64,000 bases of DNA from Symsagittifera roscoffensis (GCF_963678635.1 NC_087067.1:30662401-30726400); one strand, 5' to 3'; counted from the first letter of the stretch, positions 24,691 to 38,920 are shown. Program-made: numbers and translations. Notes: a model not told the origin generated them from the letters alone.

Positions 24691-27066
24691 AAGAAAAATT
24701 TCGATAAATATTTCACTGAAGTGAAAATTAAAATTCACAGTTTGATTTGAATTATGAGATAATATAAGACCTACTCGCTAGCTTCGATTTCTCAAAATTA
24801 GCTGAAACTCATATTGTTAAGACGGCTTTTTTCATCACAGGGAGGATTTTTTCAAAGTTCTTCATTATCGTCGAAATCAGACTGACAGGGATATAGTGTC
24901 CCGGGTAGACGAAAAATGCTAAGTATACAATTTTAAAATTCCTGGAAAATGCCTTTCACACAATTTTCATTCAATTCCATAGGTATAGAAAACTGCATGA
25001 AAAGACTAGGATTAGTGATTTTTCATATATTGAATTTCTATGACTAGCAATTTTCCATAAACCGAAAAAAAATTTAGGTTTAAAAATTTAATCTCTCAAA
25101 ATTTTTGGGTTGTGTTCTTAACTGAACACAGGTGAAAAAAAGCCTGGTCACTCAAAAGAAGAGTCACCAAAGGTTTGACCGTCTCGCAATCACAATGCAT
25201 CGGAATCGGCCTAAATTGTCTTGGGTTTGTCTTAAGCAAATGATATATTGGAAGTATCGAACTGTTAAACTTTGGCAAAAAATTTCAAAGGTGATTTTTT
25301 TCTTTGCCTTTTTAATCTATCATGCAGCGATCAAGGCATACAAAATTTTGCCACACAAAATAAATAAGCCTTTTGAGCGTTTTCAAGAACGTTAAACTGA
25401 GAAATAGAAAAACATCAATTTTTCAGTACTACGTTATGCACACAAAAAACCAAATTTTTTATAAAAAGTGTTTGTTTTTGTTTGAGTACAAAATCCATTC
25501 TGCAATTGAAAAAAAAATTATGTTTTTTTGGGCAACTTTGATGCTACTGAACTTAAAAAAAGCTAGCCATTGAATTTCGTTGAAATGGCAACTGTATGAT
25601 ATGCAATTTTTTATGCCAAAGAGAACATTTTGGAAAATCGATGACTCCATTTCAGCAAAAAGTATGAATTTTGTATGACTAGTGTTTTTTCATAGACCTT
25701 TTTTATGGAACTGTATGAGTAGCATTTTTGGTTAACAGAGTTCAACCCAAATCATAAACGTTAGAGATTCTTAATGATTTCACAACTATTCAAAGTTTCA
25801 CGTGGAGTGGAAACCAGTAGAGCTAAAAGGGATCATTGAATCTGGGAAAGGGAAAGGTCTTGAATGAGCAGATTGAAACAGTTACAAAAAATGCTATTAG
25901 TTTTCTCCATTTTTTTGGTATACACGATAGTTGTTTGGCTCATTTCTTCGCATATAGATTTTTGCAACAATTTATTTGACCAATGTATGAAAATGTTTTT
26001 GATATACAATTTAATTACCACAAAACCGCACTTAAAACCGACAATATAACCATTTTATTTTATTTTAAAATATTTTTGTCACACAAAAGACAATAAATAT
26101 AGAAAAACAGAAAGAACACTGTACAGTTCAATCAACTATATATTTGCCACTTATCAGAAAAAAAGCTTAAATAAAAAGACGAGAACTAGAAAACACAGTG
26201 GACAAATTTAAAATAGCTTGAAATTTACACGAAGATATTTATGACAAACCAAGACTGAAATCCCTTAAATCGAAAACTAAATTAACACATTAAAGTGTAG
26301 TTAGAATTACTCTAAGCAATCAGACTAGTCGCTCAAATAACGTTTTAAAAGTGAAAAAATAGGTTAAAATTTGTTTTTTTTTGGAACAAAATATCATCAA
26401 TTAGAACCTAAAAAGTAAGTTTTTGGAAAAGGAGCTTACGTTAGTATTGTATGAGTAAAAACTGTTTTAGAATGCTAAACAAGAGAACCCTTCTAGTTTG
26501 TTTTTCACCTTTGCAGTAGATTTGTCAATTTTCTGTTACTGTACTGTAAATGAGTTCAATTTTTTGTCGTGATGTGAAAAAAATGATAAATGTTTAGAAG
26601 CAGTTAAGCGGTGATTTTCACAAATTTACTGCTGACTGCGATGGTTAAGTTCCAAAATTGGTTTTAGGTAATTTCAAAAAATTTGCAAGAATTGGGAAGG
26701 CTTTGAGTTAGATACGTTACATATTTCATATTCTTAAGGCCAAGTTCCACTGCTATTCTAGAAACATTGACTTTGCATTAGTCTGCTGCGGAAAAACTGC
26801 TGCTTGACCTAAATGTGATAAAAAAAGTGAGGCACGGCAACCAAAAGTTTTGTAGGCCGATGTTGTCCAATTGTGTCTTTTCGTCCTAAGTCCCTGAACC
26901 ATTACGTTTCTTAATTTTCCTATTTTGAAAATGAATTGACAGATTGATATGCAGAAATACACCTTAAGGGTTGCACTGAGACCTTTTTAATGATCATTGA
27001 TTACAAGACGGTCTTGTTCTAATTTTGATTTGTCTTTGTTTCACATAGTAATTTCAACTGATTATA
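24691..27066. other. non-coding AT-rich DNA
   Basis: No domain-bearing ORF. Several 60-90 codon frames (for example 25132-25395) are hydrophobic or basic AT-rich translations without recognisable features. Confidence 0.4.
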
Positions 27067-27292
27067 ACCCGGGTCGAGGTCCGAGACTCATAGTCTGGGC
27101 AGGTTTTTAAGTCAAAGACAAACTCTGGAAATACCGTATCTCGGTCGCGATGGTAAAAAAATAGTCGCGGAGTTCGAAAATTAGTCGCAGCGGTCAAAAA
27201 ACTAGTCACGGCGGTCTAAAAAATAGTCTCAGCGTGGTCGAAAAATTAGTCGCGTTGGTCAAAAAATTAGTCCAGGCGGTCGAAAAATTCAG
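27067..27292. repeat. inverted relic of the satellite/minisatellite family
   Basis: CCCGGGTCGAGGTCCG at about 27069 is the reverse complement of the satellite block CGGACCTCGACCCGGG. It is followed by about seven degenerate copies of a 22-25-bp unit, AAAAATTAGTCGCGGCGGTC-like, whose other strand resembles the minisatellite unit. Orientation is opposite to the main array. Confidence 0.7.
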
Positions 27293-30200
27293 CTCTCATT
27301 TTGTAGTTGACTCAGAATATCGTTCGAACATAGTGTTGACGCATATGCCAAACAATTATCTCCATACTTATATTATTAAAATCTTTATGTTCTATAACGT
27401 ACCATTAGACATAAAATAAAAAAATTACAATAAACGGCAGAGAACTGAAGTGAAAATATAGCACACTGTAGAATGTAACAGGAAAACAATCGCCAGGCGG
27501 CAACAAGGCATTAAAATTGGCAAGCGGCAACAAGGCATCAGTGTAAATCAAATGGTCACGGCTTGGAATCGTACAAAAATATATTTTTATTGATTCAGGA
27601 ATATAAATTTTACTAATATGAGAACAAACCTCACTAGACAAGACAAAATAAGGCGAACTATTAAATTCAATACATCTACAAAAAGTGCCAGTTATCAACC
27701 CAGCTCCACATGAAAATTATTTTAATGCTATTTGTTTAAAAGCACACAAACACCCATAATTTTCGAGGAGAGGAATAAATTGAAATGTTTCAGCACATGT
27801 AAGAAACTTAATTTTCTTTGTTTTTTTTTGCATACAAGTCCTTGTCTTTTCAAGTGTGTAGGGAAAAGCAAAGAAGAGCGTGAACATAAGTATTTTATCA
27901 TCAAACGTGCCCTGTACGAAACCAGCATTCCATCTTTACTGCCAGTGAGATTTTTTGCTCAGGAGAACTACCTGCCCTGGGTTCCTCGGTAGAGGTAGGT
28001 TTTTCAGGTGTCGGAGAACTATTTGATAGTATGCGTCTAGATTTCTATCATCTAAGAACCAGTCGTTTATTTTGGATTCAAGGTCTTTCACTAGCACTTG
28101 TGTTGTTTCCACAAACAGGGCGAGCCTCGGGGAATTGATCAAAAGAAAACGCAGTTTACAGTAGGTGCAAGGAAAATATTTGTGAAACTCCGCGCGATTC
28201 GAAAAAAAAAATGATTCAACATGATTTTCTTATTGAGCAAAAAAAAGCATTACTAAAATAAACGTTTAAACAAAAATTGAGCACTTATGGTGGTTATTAC
28301 GCTCTATCTTGTTTCTAAAGGGGTGTGCAGCAGTTTCAGCATTCGTTTCATGCCACAGCCCACTTAAAAACTCCACAAAAAAATTTTGTAAGTCTTCTAG
28401 AGAGTTTTTTTTGCGGATGCGATGCATTTGAGCGTGTACCTGGTTGCAATTGCTCAAAAAAAACCATTTATTTTTACAATGGTGATAACTTTTGGTCCAA
28501 AAAATGATTTGATTATTTGGTTATTTTGCTTTCTTTGGTGAGGTTCAGGAGCTTAGTGAACCTTTTCAAGAAATTGAGCCCGCTTTGCCATTTGATTCCC
28601 AAACAAGATCTTTAAATACTTTGCTAAACTATTTTATCTGGACCGAATCCTGATTCATTTGTAAAAAGCATGATTGCTTCTTACACCTCGAACTCAGTTA
28701 GAAAAAACCTATCAATTTTCTGAGTTTGCGAACTTTATATTATTTATTATTGAGTGCTTGAACACTATTTTTTATATTTAAGAGCCAAAAAAGGTGCGAT
28801 CTTGTCATGCTAAGCTGCAAGCCTTATTCCTACCTCTGAATTTTCCTCGTGGAGATTGCTTCTATTTGGCCTTTTTTCTTCGCTCGAGATCTCTCTGCAA
28901 AGGGCCCAATACTTGGTAAAGGGGTTTAAGCTGCGGAAAAACTTTAATTCGTCTTTTGCTTAATACAGAGCTCACAGCTGTCGCTTGTTTTCGATAACTT
29001 CTTCTTGGTTGTTCTAGAAAAAAAACAGGAAAACGTCAAAAAACCAGCCAATGAGAACACATTCTACATTGTAAAAAAATCACTCTTTTAATTCTAAAGC
29101 TTTTCTGCCAAGGGAACACGCGAGTCCCTAGGGACTCTGTTGAGTTCTCCACCGTTTGAAATGGCTGCAATTACAAAAAAAATAGCTGTTAGTCGATACA
29201 TTTGAAGCATTACTGACAGGTTTAACCTTAACACATCAAGGATAATTAAACCATCAGATCTTCTCAGAGACGCTAAGTGTTTTGTTTAGACAATTGATAT
29301 GACAATAGTTCAAACAACCTTATCTAATCCAATTTGAAAATTCCTAGGATTTTAAGCATTTTTGCTTGTACATTTTTTGTTGTTTTTTTTCTCATCTTAA
29401 AAAAGGTAATAACAAAAATTTAACTGAGCACACCGAGACTGAATTAACCCTTTGTGAAAGGCTTAGAACTTTATAGATCAACACGATTTTATTTTAAAAT
29501 ATTTTTAAAAAAGACCCCATAAATGTAGCTGTTAAGGAACAATCTCCCAAGCTCAAAATGTCCAACGCGCACCACCAGACTTTTACGGCCAGAAACTTAT
29601 TCCACCACACGAGAGAACCACTCGACAGACTTTTCTCTGAAAACCCTTGAACGGCGCTCGGCAAACAGGCACAACCATCAAACATATCACAAATCTTTTT
29701 AATTTTTACCGCAATACGTATGCTATAGAGTTTGCTGAACTAAACTTTTTTTGGCATATTAACTTGTTTAAAAAAGCAGTTCAATACCTTCTGATGCTCC
29801 TGTAGAACTGAAATACACAATTTCATGAAAGTTTAATTTCAATTACTTGGTGGGTTATAGTTAGCACTGATATATGCAACAACTAGATCTCAAACCATTT
29901 TGCGTATATTTATCGTGTCGATGCTAAACTTCTGCAAATGATGTTTGACATCATGATCGTCAATCTAAATTCTGAGAATCAGATGGTTGAGAATCAAGGC
30001 ATCCAGATTTAGTAACATAGTGCTTGCACAGATTAAAACAGTTTTGAAAGAAACTCAAAAAAATGCCTAGAGAATTTCACTGCTTTTTTCAGACTATATA
30101 GGGAAGGCCAACCGTCTTCGATTATATTTTTTCCGCAATTGTGAATACAAGCTGCTCATTTGACGATTTTAATCTTAAGTTTTACACAGTATGACACTCA

Positions 30201-31559
30201 AACTTGCAATCCGATTTTATCCTTGTCTGCATTGAAACTTTTTACCTCAGTAGGTTCTTTTTTGAAAACCATTTGAGACAATTGATTATCAAAGTAGGGC
30301 TCTGTTCATTTTTTTGGATTATTTTTGCCGGAGTTAATTCTCATTACTGAAGCAAAAACAAACTTTTATGCATCATTATAAGTTCAAGTCTCGCCTTCCA
30401 GACATAATTTTTCAATATTCTCATTACTGCTCAGGCTAAAAAAGCGGTACAGCCAGTAGATGAGCGGAGGAAACACCGAAGCAACCTCGGGTTAGCGGAA
30501 GAACTGCTTGCAAAAAATGGCTATCATTCATATTTACATTGTTACCTTTCATTTGGAATTTCCTAAAATTAGATCGCATGTTATCACCAAATCATTCCGC
30601 AAATAGAACAAAATTGTTACGCAAGAAAAATAGGTTTTGGCATGCTGAGCCATATTTTGGGAGGTAAAACCGTAATGAGCATCCAGCGCATCATTGATCA
30701 CCGAATGTTTTCCAGCTCAGTCATTTTTTTGTTTGGCAGGTCTTTGCGGCAAGATTCGCCTATAGGGGCGCCCAAGATTACAAGCTCATCCTTGAACATG
30801 ATATTTTTTTGGGCATTGCATTTGAAATTGACCTGTGATTGTATTGTGTTGGGTACTTGTGATCGGTCTTAGAAAAACATTGATTCGATTTTTTGTGGTT
30901 AGGTTGAAGCCAAATTTTTTTTTACAATTCAGAAGGTTTTTAAGGCCTTGGAGCAATGGCTCGGGTACTTTTTTTTGTGGTATTCGACCAGAAGGCCGTC
31001 GGTTTTGATTGAAAAAAAAACAAATATACGATACGTTGAAAACGAAGATTAACGACACTAATTACGTTTTGAATTGAAGTAGGATGGGCATTTTGGAAGT
31101 TACGAGACCATATTCAAAATTGATTTGAGTTTGCAGGAAACGTAACAAATTTTAATTTTGCGATAACTGAAAACCTTGAAAATCATGACAACAATTTTCG
31201 TTTGTCAAAAGAAAAAGAGATTTTGTACTAAAAAAATACGAAAATCACAAATTCGTGACTTATGATCTACTGACTGCTGAAGAACGGAAGCATTCCAGGA
31301 AAAACCCTTTCAACGTTAAAATCGTTACTGAACGCATTTTACCAATCGGTGAGGCCAAGAATCCGAATTGAAACCTTTCGTGGTAATGCGGAAGGAGCTT
31401 CTTTAATGAAAGACCGCAAGTCCAGAAAATTCCCTCATTGTACTGGAAAACTGTTTTTTTAAACAATTTTTAGCTACCTGTATTTGCCTGTCTAAAGTTC
31501 AGAGTAATTTCACTGAACGCAGTCTGGTATTGAGAACAAATAAACTCAATTGTTTTTTT
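27293..31559. other. non-coding; possible PLE 3'-UTR fragment at 28980-29340
   Basis: No supportable gene. An open minus-strand frame (27936-28142) has protein-like composition but no recognised family. The stretch at about 28980-29340 resembles 42440-42720 (shared AACAGCCAATGAG-like and TTGAAGCATTA blocks in the same order), suggesting another 3' fragment of the Penelope-like family. Confidence 0.4.
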
Positions 31560-32390
31560 TCATTCAAATACGTGTACATGACTAAATCGGAACCGAAAAA
31601 TTTAGAAAAACAGTCCAAAAGAGAGAGACAAGATAAACCTTTTAATGAAGGGGAGAAAATAGCACTTAGTCAGGTGAATTGTTAACATTGAACTTCCTGG
31701 ATGGGTACAAGAAACGCTCCGAAGCTTCCTCGTCCGAGACTTCCAATTAGAGACAAACTTAACGGAACGCTCTTTGTGGTTGATATCGACAACTTGCTCG
31801 CACAACTGAAAAACCAGAATATATTGGAAAAAGCTTTAAGTGAACTGAAAGCTGAAAAAATTTCATAAGAAAAAATTTAGGCAAATCTCAACAGACAATG
31901 CCATTAAAAAAACGAGGAGATATCTCAAAGATAATATGCCTTTTGATAAAGAGGTTGGTTTTTGCATAAATAGGAATTAGACATGAGACAAAAAACTTTA
32001 ATTTTTATCTGCTCCGTTATGGAAAAAAGCATCAACTGATAAGGTTATACTGAGAATTGGAAACAAAATTATCAGAGAATGAACTGTCGTTTACAAAGCA
32101 GAAGAGATAATGATCAATTGTAATCTAAGATGAGGTCAACAGGCGGGCAACCCGACGGTCTGTATGGGTTAGCTAAGGTAGACAAAGCTGAGACACCCCT
32201 ACGACTACTTCTATCACTTCCAGGCAGCTCGTTTGCAAATCCTAACGAAATGCTTGCAAAATGTTTCGAAAATTTCGATGGAACCAATATCAAACTCAAA
32301 GTACAGATGCCAGAGAAACAATTGAAAAAACTGCTCTGGATCCTGATGAAACTATAATATCTCTGGATGTGAAAAGTGTATAGGTCCTGA
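31560..32390 (+). pseudogene. Penelope-like element RT, N-terminal half, relic
   Basis: Plus-strand blocks appear in the order expected for a PLE, across several frames: ELPGWVQETL at about 31690; RRYLKDNMPFDKEVGFCI at about 31912, corresponding to the family's DKG block (here DKE); GQPDGLYGLAKVDKAETPLR then LSLPGSS at about 32140-32235; and LDVKSV at 32362, where similarity breaks off. PLE RTs are telomerase-like reverse transcriptases that use a GIY-YIG endonuclease. Many stops and frame changes show it is dead. The continuation is found 7.3 kb downstream. Confidence 0.75.
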
Positions 32391-32406
32391 AACGACTGGC
32401 TAGCGT

Positions 32407-34539
32407 CTAAACACAGCTTCACATGCTTTTAACCGTCTCTACCAAAATCAGTTCAATGTGTGGTCCCTTAACATCGGGTCGACAAATTCATTACTTTTAA
32501 AGCTGTCGGACAAACCGCACAAGTTAACTTAGTTATATACAGAATTAGTGAGCTCATGGCTGGGTCTCAGTATCCCCAGATCACGACCTCACTCCTAGAA
32601 ATCGGGCTACTACATAAATACCATTTTACTATTCTTTTTGTTCAGTAGATAAAAAGTCTTAATATCCATCGGAGATGGATCAACCCTTTCCCTCAACTTC
32701 TAGCTTCTCACGTTCTGAAATAGTAATTAGATATTATTTAAATTCAGTTCAACGCATTCCGGGAAGCTGAAAAATCTTCAAATCAATGTCTCTGTCGTTC
32801 CCAAGACCCTTCCGGATTCTCGAATCCGATCGAAGAGCTGTTTTCTCGGCAGTCAGGAAAAATAGCAGATCTTCCCAGTAGCCCTCCAATTTCTCGGTAA
32901 TTTCCAATCTTCGCGAAGTGTTCGGAAACGATTGTAGCTGTACAATCGTTATAACTTGAAGCGATCTTCGAATAATGATGTCTTCCGCTGTTTTTCTCTC
33001 GTGTATCTTGTTGTTATCAGCAAAAGTCGTAGTTCTTCTTATTCCAACTAGCGAAAACCGTCGTTGTGATTTTCGCGTTTTTTCGGTAGTTGCGAATTTC
33101 CAAGTTAGTGACGTGTCTTTAAACAGGAATTTTTCTCACTCAACTGTTGCCAATAAAATATCATTACTTCAATGCATTTCAGGCTATTCTGCTCGAATTT
33201 CACGTACTCCCCGAACAGCTCCGGCAAGGTCACCATTGAATTTCCAGTAGCTCATCAGAATGTTCATCGAACAGATTTTACAAAATGCATAAAAATTTTG
33301 AAAATCTGCAACACAACGACTCACTACGTGCTATAATGGGCATCATACTACATTGCTATAGCCTTCTTACATTTTCATTAATCTGGACTGTGAGGATATG
33401 ACCTAAAATTAAATGTCTTTCGTGACTTTTAGTGTCATTGTCTCAATTTAAAAAAAAAATTCTCCTAGGGTGAAAAAATGTTGGGACGCAGGACAGTCTT
33501 GCCAACCAACAAACTGAAATCATCCTACTGTGCATTTTTCCTTCGGAAATTTAGTTAATATTGGTCTTGAATAATAAAAATAAGAATCTCGTTGGTTAAA
33601 TGTAACAATGAAAAAATCTCTCTCATCAAGAGATTACTCAAGTCTTTCATGTCACCACAAAGTGAACAGTCCTCCTCGTTGCTTAAAAAAATCACGCAGG
33701 TTGGAATGGTTTGTTTATTCTCTCCACTCAAGCCTTTCTAAACAGTTAGTAAGTGTCTCTAAAAACACTAAATAAAAGCACGATGCAAATTTAAAAATGC
33801 AGCAATTTCAAAGTCAAAATAACTAAAAGATTTTTTCTTTCGTCAAGTATCAATTTCATGCTTAGTTGGCTTGGTTTCTTATTTGAGTTTTTTTTACAAT
33901 TCTGCGTAATAATTTTCTCTCCTTTTTTTCTTTTTGGTTCATTTTTTTTAAATTTTCGTCCACTAGAAGTTCTAAAACTTCTAAATTCTTTTAATCGCTC
34001 TCTTATCGCATCTGGTCAATCAGCTATCTTTACTGCTCCATCTCTTCCTTCTGCGACATCGGCTCTGCACTTTCGGTTTCTGTGTCTTGCAACACACGGT
34101 GGCTATTCTGACGCTGTTGGAGGCAGTCCTCCAACACCTCTGCTCTTCTACCCTCTGTTTGCAACAAGGTAGAGCGTCTACATTAGTTCTTCCCTATTTC
34201 TGCAGAGGCACAACTTCAAATTTCTCTCCAGATCTTCCTTCAACTTTTCTTCTCTCTCTCTTCCATCACAATAAGTCGTTTTAAATGTTCTTTTCACTGA
34301 GGTAGTTACTGCATTCTGATGGGTCACAAAAGATCGCTTGAAAGCTTCCGATCCTATGTCCATCTGATGCGAACTGTACACCCTGCTTTGCTTCGATATA
34401 TGCTCGTGGCATACTCATACAACCAGGTGGTTATGTTGGCTCTGAACCATGACATCAGTCGTCTTCTGGCTCATATCTTCTTAATTTCAACGAAATGTTC
34501 ATGATTTTGCACAGTGTCTCAAAAAAGAACTAAAAACAA
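32407..34539. repeat. 2.13-kb tandem unit, copy R1
   Basis: Starts CTAAACACAGCTTCACATGC and ends near TCTCAAAAAAGAACTAAAA. Copies R2 and R3 follow head to tail and are nearly identical. The plus-strand 91-codon ORF (32975-33250) and the minus-strand frame around 34178-34381 recur in each copy. The minus strand has charged, coiled-coil-like shreds (REREEKLKEDLERNLKL), suggesting an old element coding on the minus strand, but I recognise no domain. Confidence 0.9.
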
Positions 34540-36670
34540 CTAAACACAGCTTCACATGCTTTTAACCGTCTCTACCAAAATCAGTTCAATGTGTGGTCCC
34601 TTAACATCGGGTCGACAAATTCATTACTTTTAAAGCTGTCGGACAAACCGCACAAGTTAACTTAGTTATATACAGAATTAGTGAGCTCATGGCTGGGTCT
34701 CAGTATCCCCAGATCACGACCTCACTCCTAGAAATCGGGCTACTACATAAATACCATTTTACTATTCTTTTTGTTCAGTAGATAAAAAGTCTTAATATCC
34801 ATCGGAGATGGATCAACCCTTTCCCTCAACTTCTAGCTTCTCACGTTCTGAAATAGTAATTAGATATTATTTAAATTCAGTTCAACGCATTCCGGGAAGC
34901 TGAAAAATCTTCAAATCAATGTCTCTGTCGTTCCCAAGACTCTTCCGGATTCTCGAATCCGATCGAAGAGCTGTTTTCTCGGCAGTCAGGAAAAGTAGCA
35001 GATCTTCCCAGTAGCCCTCCAATTTCTCGGTAATTTCCAATCTTCGCGAAATGTTCGGAAACGATTGTAGCTCTACAATCGTTATAACTTGAAGCGATCT
35101 TCGAATAATGATGTCTTCCGCTGTTTTTCTCTCGTGTATTTTGTTGTTATCAGCAAAAGTCGTAGTTCTTCTTATTCCAACTAGCGAAAACCGTCGTTGT
35201 GATTTTCGCGTTTTTTCGGTAGTTGCGAATTTCCAAGTTAGTGACGTGTCTTTAAACAGGAATTTTTCTCACTCAACTGTTGCCAATAAAATATCATTAC
35301 TTCAATGCATTTCAGGCTATTCTGCTCGAATTTCACGTACTCCCCGAACAGCTCCGGCAAGGTCACCATTGAATTTCCAGTAGCTCATCAGAATGTTCAT
35401 CGAACAGATTTTACAAAATGCATAAAAATTTTGAAAATCTGCAACACAACGACTCACTACGTGCTATAATGGGCATCATACTACATTGCTATAGCCTTCT
35501 TACATTTTCATTAATCTGGACTGTGAGGATATGACCTAAAATTAAATGTCTTTCGTGACTTTTAGTGTCATTGTCTCAATTTAAAAAAAAAAATCTCCTA
35601 GGGTGAAAAAATGTTGGGACGCAGGACAGTCTTGCCAACCAACAAACTGAAATCATCCTACTGTGCATTTTTCCTTCGGAAATTTAGTTAATATTGGTCT
35701 TGAATAATAAAAATAAGAATCTCGTTGGTTAAATGTAACAATGAAAAAATCTCTCTCATCAAGAGATTACTCAAGTCTTTCATGTCACCACAAAGTGAAC
35801 AGTCCTCCTCGTTGCTTAAAAAAATCACGCAGGCTGGAATGGTTTGTTTATTCTCTCCACTCAAGCCTTTCTAAACAGTTAGTAAGTGTCTCTAAAAACA
35901 CTAAATAAAAGCACGATGCAAATTTAAAAATGCAGCAATTTCAAAGTCAAAATAATTTTTTTTTCTTTCGTCAAGTATCAATTTCATGCTTAGTTGGCTT
36001 GGTTTCTTATTTGAGTTTTTTTACAATTCTGCGTAATAATTTTCTCTCCTTTTTTTCTTTTTGGTTCATTTTTTTAAAAAATTTTCGTCCACTAGAAGTT
36101 CTAAAACTTCTAAATTCTTTTAATCGCTCTCTTATCGCATCTGGTCAATCAGCTATCTTTACTGCTCCATCTCTTCCTTCTGCGACATCGGCTCTGCACT
36201 TTCGGTTTCTGTGTCTTGCAACACATCGGTGGCTATTCTGACGCTGTTGGAGGCAGTCCTCCAACACCTCTGCTCTTCTACCCTCTGTTTGCAACAAGGT
36301 AGAGCGTCTACATTAGTTCTTCCCTATTTCTGCAGAGGCACAACTTCAAATTTCTCTCCAGATCTTCCTTCAACTTTTCTTCTCTCTCTCTTCCATCACA
36401 ATAAGTCGTTTTAAATGTTCTTTTCACTGAGGTAGTTACTGCATTCTGATGGGTCACAAAAGATTGGCTTGAAAGCTTCCGATCCTATGTCCATCTGATG
36501 CGAACTGTACACCCTGCTTTGCTTCGATATATGCTCGTGGCATACTCATACAACCAGGTGGTTATGTTGGCTCTGAACCATGACATCAGTCGTCTTCTGG
36601 CTCATATCTTCTTAATTTCAACGAAATGTTCATGATTTTGCACAGTGTCTCAAAAAAGAACTAAAAACAA
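34540..36670. repeat. 2.13-kb tandem unit, copy R2
   Basis: Offset 2133 from R1. Differs from R1 by scattered single substitutions and small indels in A or T runs; for example the T-rich stretch near 35950 gives a longer open plus-strand frame than in R1. Confidence 0.92.
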
Positions 36671-38785
36671 CTAAACACAGCTTCACATGCTTTTAACCGT
36701 CTCTACCAAAATCAGTTCAATGTGTGGTCCCTTAACATCGGGTCGACAAATTCATTACTTTTAAAGCTGTCGGACAAACCGCACAAGTTAACTTAGTTAT
36801 ATACAGAATTAGTGAGCTCATGGCTGGGTCTCAGTATCCCCAGATCACGACCTCACTCCTAGAAATCGGGTTACTACATAAATACCATTTTACTATTCTT
36901 TTTGTTCAGTAGATAAAAAGTCTTAATATCCATCGGAGATGGATCAACCCTTTCCCTCAACTTCTAGCTTCTCACGTTCTGAAATAGTAATTAGATATTA
37001 TTTAAATTCAGTTCAACGCATTCCGGGAAGCTGAAAAATCTTCAAATCAATGTCTCTGTCGTTCCCAAGACTCTTCCGGATTCTCGAATCCGATCGAAGA
37101 GCTGTTTTCTCGGCAGTCAGGAAAAGTAGCAGATCTTCCCAGTAGCCCTCCAATTTCTCGGTAATTTCCAATCTTCGCGAAATGTTCGGAAACGATTGTA
37201 GCTCTACAATCGTTATAACTTGAAGCGATCTTCGAATAATGATGTCTTCCGCTGTTTTTCTCTCGTGTATTTTGTTGTTATCAGCAAAAGTCGTAGTTCT
37301 TCTTATTCCAACTAGCGAAAACCGTCGTTGTGATTTTCGCGTTTTTTCGGTAGTTGCGAATTTCCAAGTTAGTGACGCGTCTTTAAACAGGAATTTTTCT
37401 CACTCAACTGTTGCCAATAAAATATCATTACTTCAATGCATTTCAGGCTATTCTGCTCGAATTTCACGTACTCCCCGAACAGCTCCGGCAAGGTCACCAT
37501 TGAATTTCCAGTAGCTCATCAGAATGTTCATCGAACAGATTTTACAAAATGCATAAAAATTTTGAAAATCTGCAACACAACGACTCACTACGTGCTATAA
37601 TGGGCATCATACTACATTGCAATAGCCTTCTTACATTTTCATTAATCTGGACTGTGAGGATATGACCTAAAATTAAATGTCTTTCGTGACTTTTAGTGTC
37701 ATTGTCTCAATTTAAAAAAAAATTTCTCCTAGGGTGAAAAAATGTTGGGACGCAGGACAGTCTTGCCAACCAACAAACTGAAATCATCCTACTGTGCATT
37801 TTTCCTTCGGAAATTTAGTTAATATTGGTCTTGAATAATAAAAATAAGAATCTCGTTGGTTAAATGTAACAATGAAAAAATCTCTCTCATCAAGAGATTA
37901 CTCAAGTCTTTCATGTCACCACAAAGTGAACAGTCCTCCTCGTTGCTTAAAAAAATCACGCAGGTTGGAATGGTTTGTTTATTCTCTCCACTCAAGCCTT
38001 TCTAAACAGTTAGTAAGTGTCTCTAAAAACACTAAATAAAAGCACGATGCAAATTTAAAAATGCAGCAATTTCAAAGTCAAAATAATTTTTTTTTCTTTC
38101 GTCAAGTATCAATTTCATGCTTAGTTGGCTTGGTTTCTTATTTGAGTTTTTTTACAATTCTGCGTAATAATTTTCTCTCCTTTTTTTCTTTTTGGTTCAT
38201 TTTTTTAAAAAATTTTCGTCCACTAGAAGTTCTAAAACTTCTAAATTCTTTTAATCGCTCTCTTATCGCATCTGGTCAATCAGCTATCTTTACTGCTCCA
38301 TCTCTTCCTTCTGCGACATCGGCTCTGCACTTTCGGTTTCTGTGTCTTGCAACACATCGGTGGCTATTCTGACGCTGTTGGAGGCAGTCCTCCAACACCT
38401 CTGCTCTTCTACCCTCTGTTTGCAACAAGGTAGAGCGTCTACATTAGTTCTTCCCTATTTCTGCAGAGGCACAACTTCAAATTTCTCTCCAGATCTTCCT
38501 TCAACTTTTCTTCTCTCTCTCTTCCATCACAATAAGTCGTTTTAAATGTTCTTTTCACTGAGGTAGTTACTGCATTCTGATGGGTCACAAAAGATCGCTT
38601 GAAAGCTTCCGATCCTATGTCCATCTGATGCGAACCTGCTTTGCTTCGATATATGCTCGTGGCATACTCATACAACCAGGTGGTTATGTTGGCTCTGAAC
38701 CATGACATCAGTCGTCTTCTGGCTCATATCTTCTTAATTTCAACGAAATGTTCATGATTTTGCACAGTGTCTCAAAAAAGAACTA
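36671..38785. repeat. 2.13-kb tandem unit, copy R3
   Basis: Offset 2131 from R2. The 91-codon ORF differs by one residue (V to A). About 15 bases are deleted near 38635 relative to R1/R2, which extends the minus-strand frame 38439-38708 to 89 codons. Similarity ends at AAAAAAGAACTA. Confidence 0.92.
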
Positions 38786-38920
38786 ATACTTTGATATAAT
38801 CGAGTTCTACTAATTGTTCTTTGGTCGGTGTTTCATGTCGATTGTTTTCTTTAACATGAGCTTCCAGCCAACTGATTGCCATCATAACTCGCAAACAATG
38901 GCATGGGACATCATCATGCG

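Noticed and set aside
27936-28142. Minus-strand 68-codon ORF (block VLVKDLESKINDWFLDD) as a PLE N-terminal piece
   Set aside because: Composition is protein-like, but I could not match it to any PLE block and nothing adjacent extends it.
33235-33262. CTGATGAG...GAAA on the minus strand of R1 (also in R2 and R3), resembling a hammerhead core
   Set aside because: The helix II closing pair and helix III cannot be formed from the adjacent sequence; the match looks accidental.
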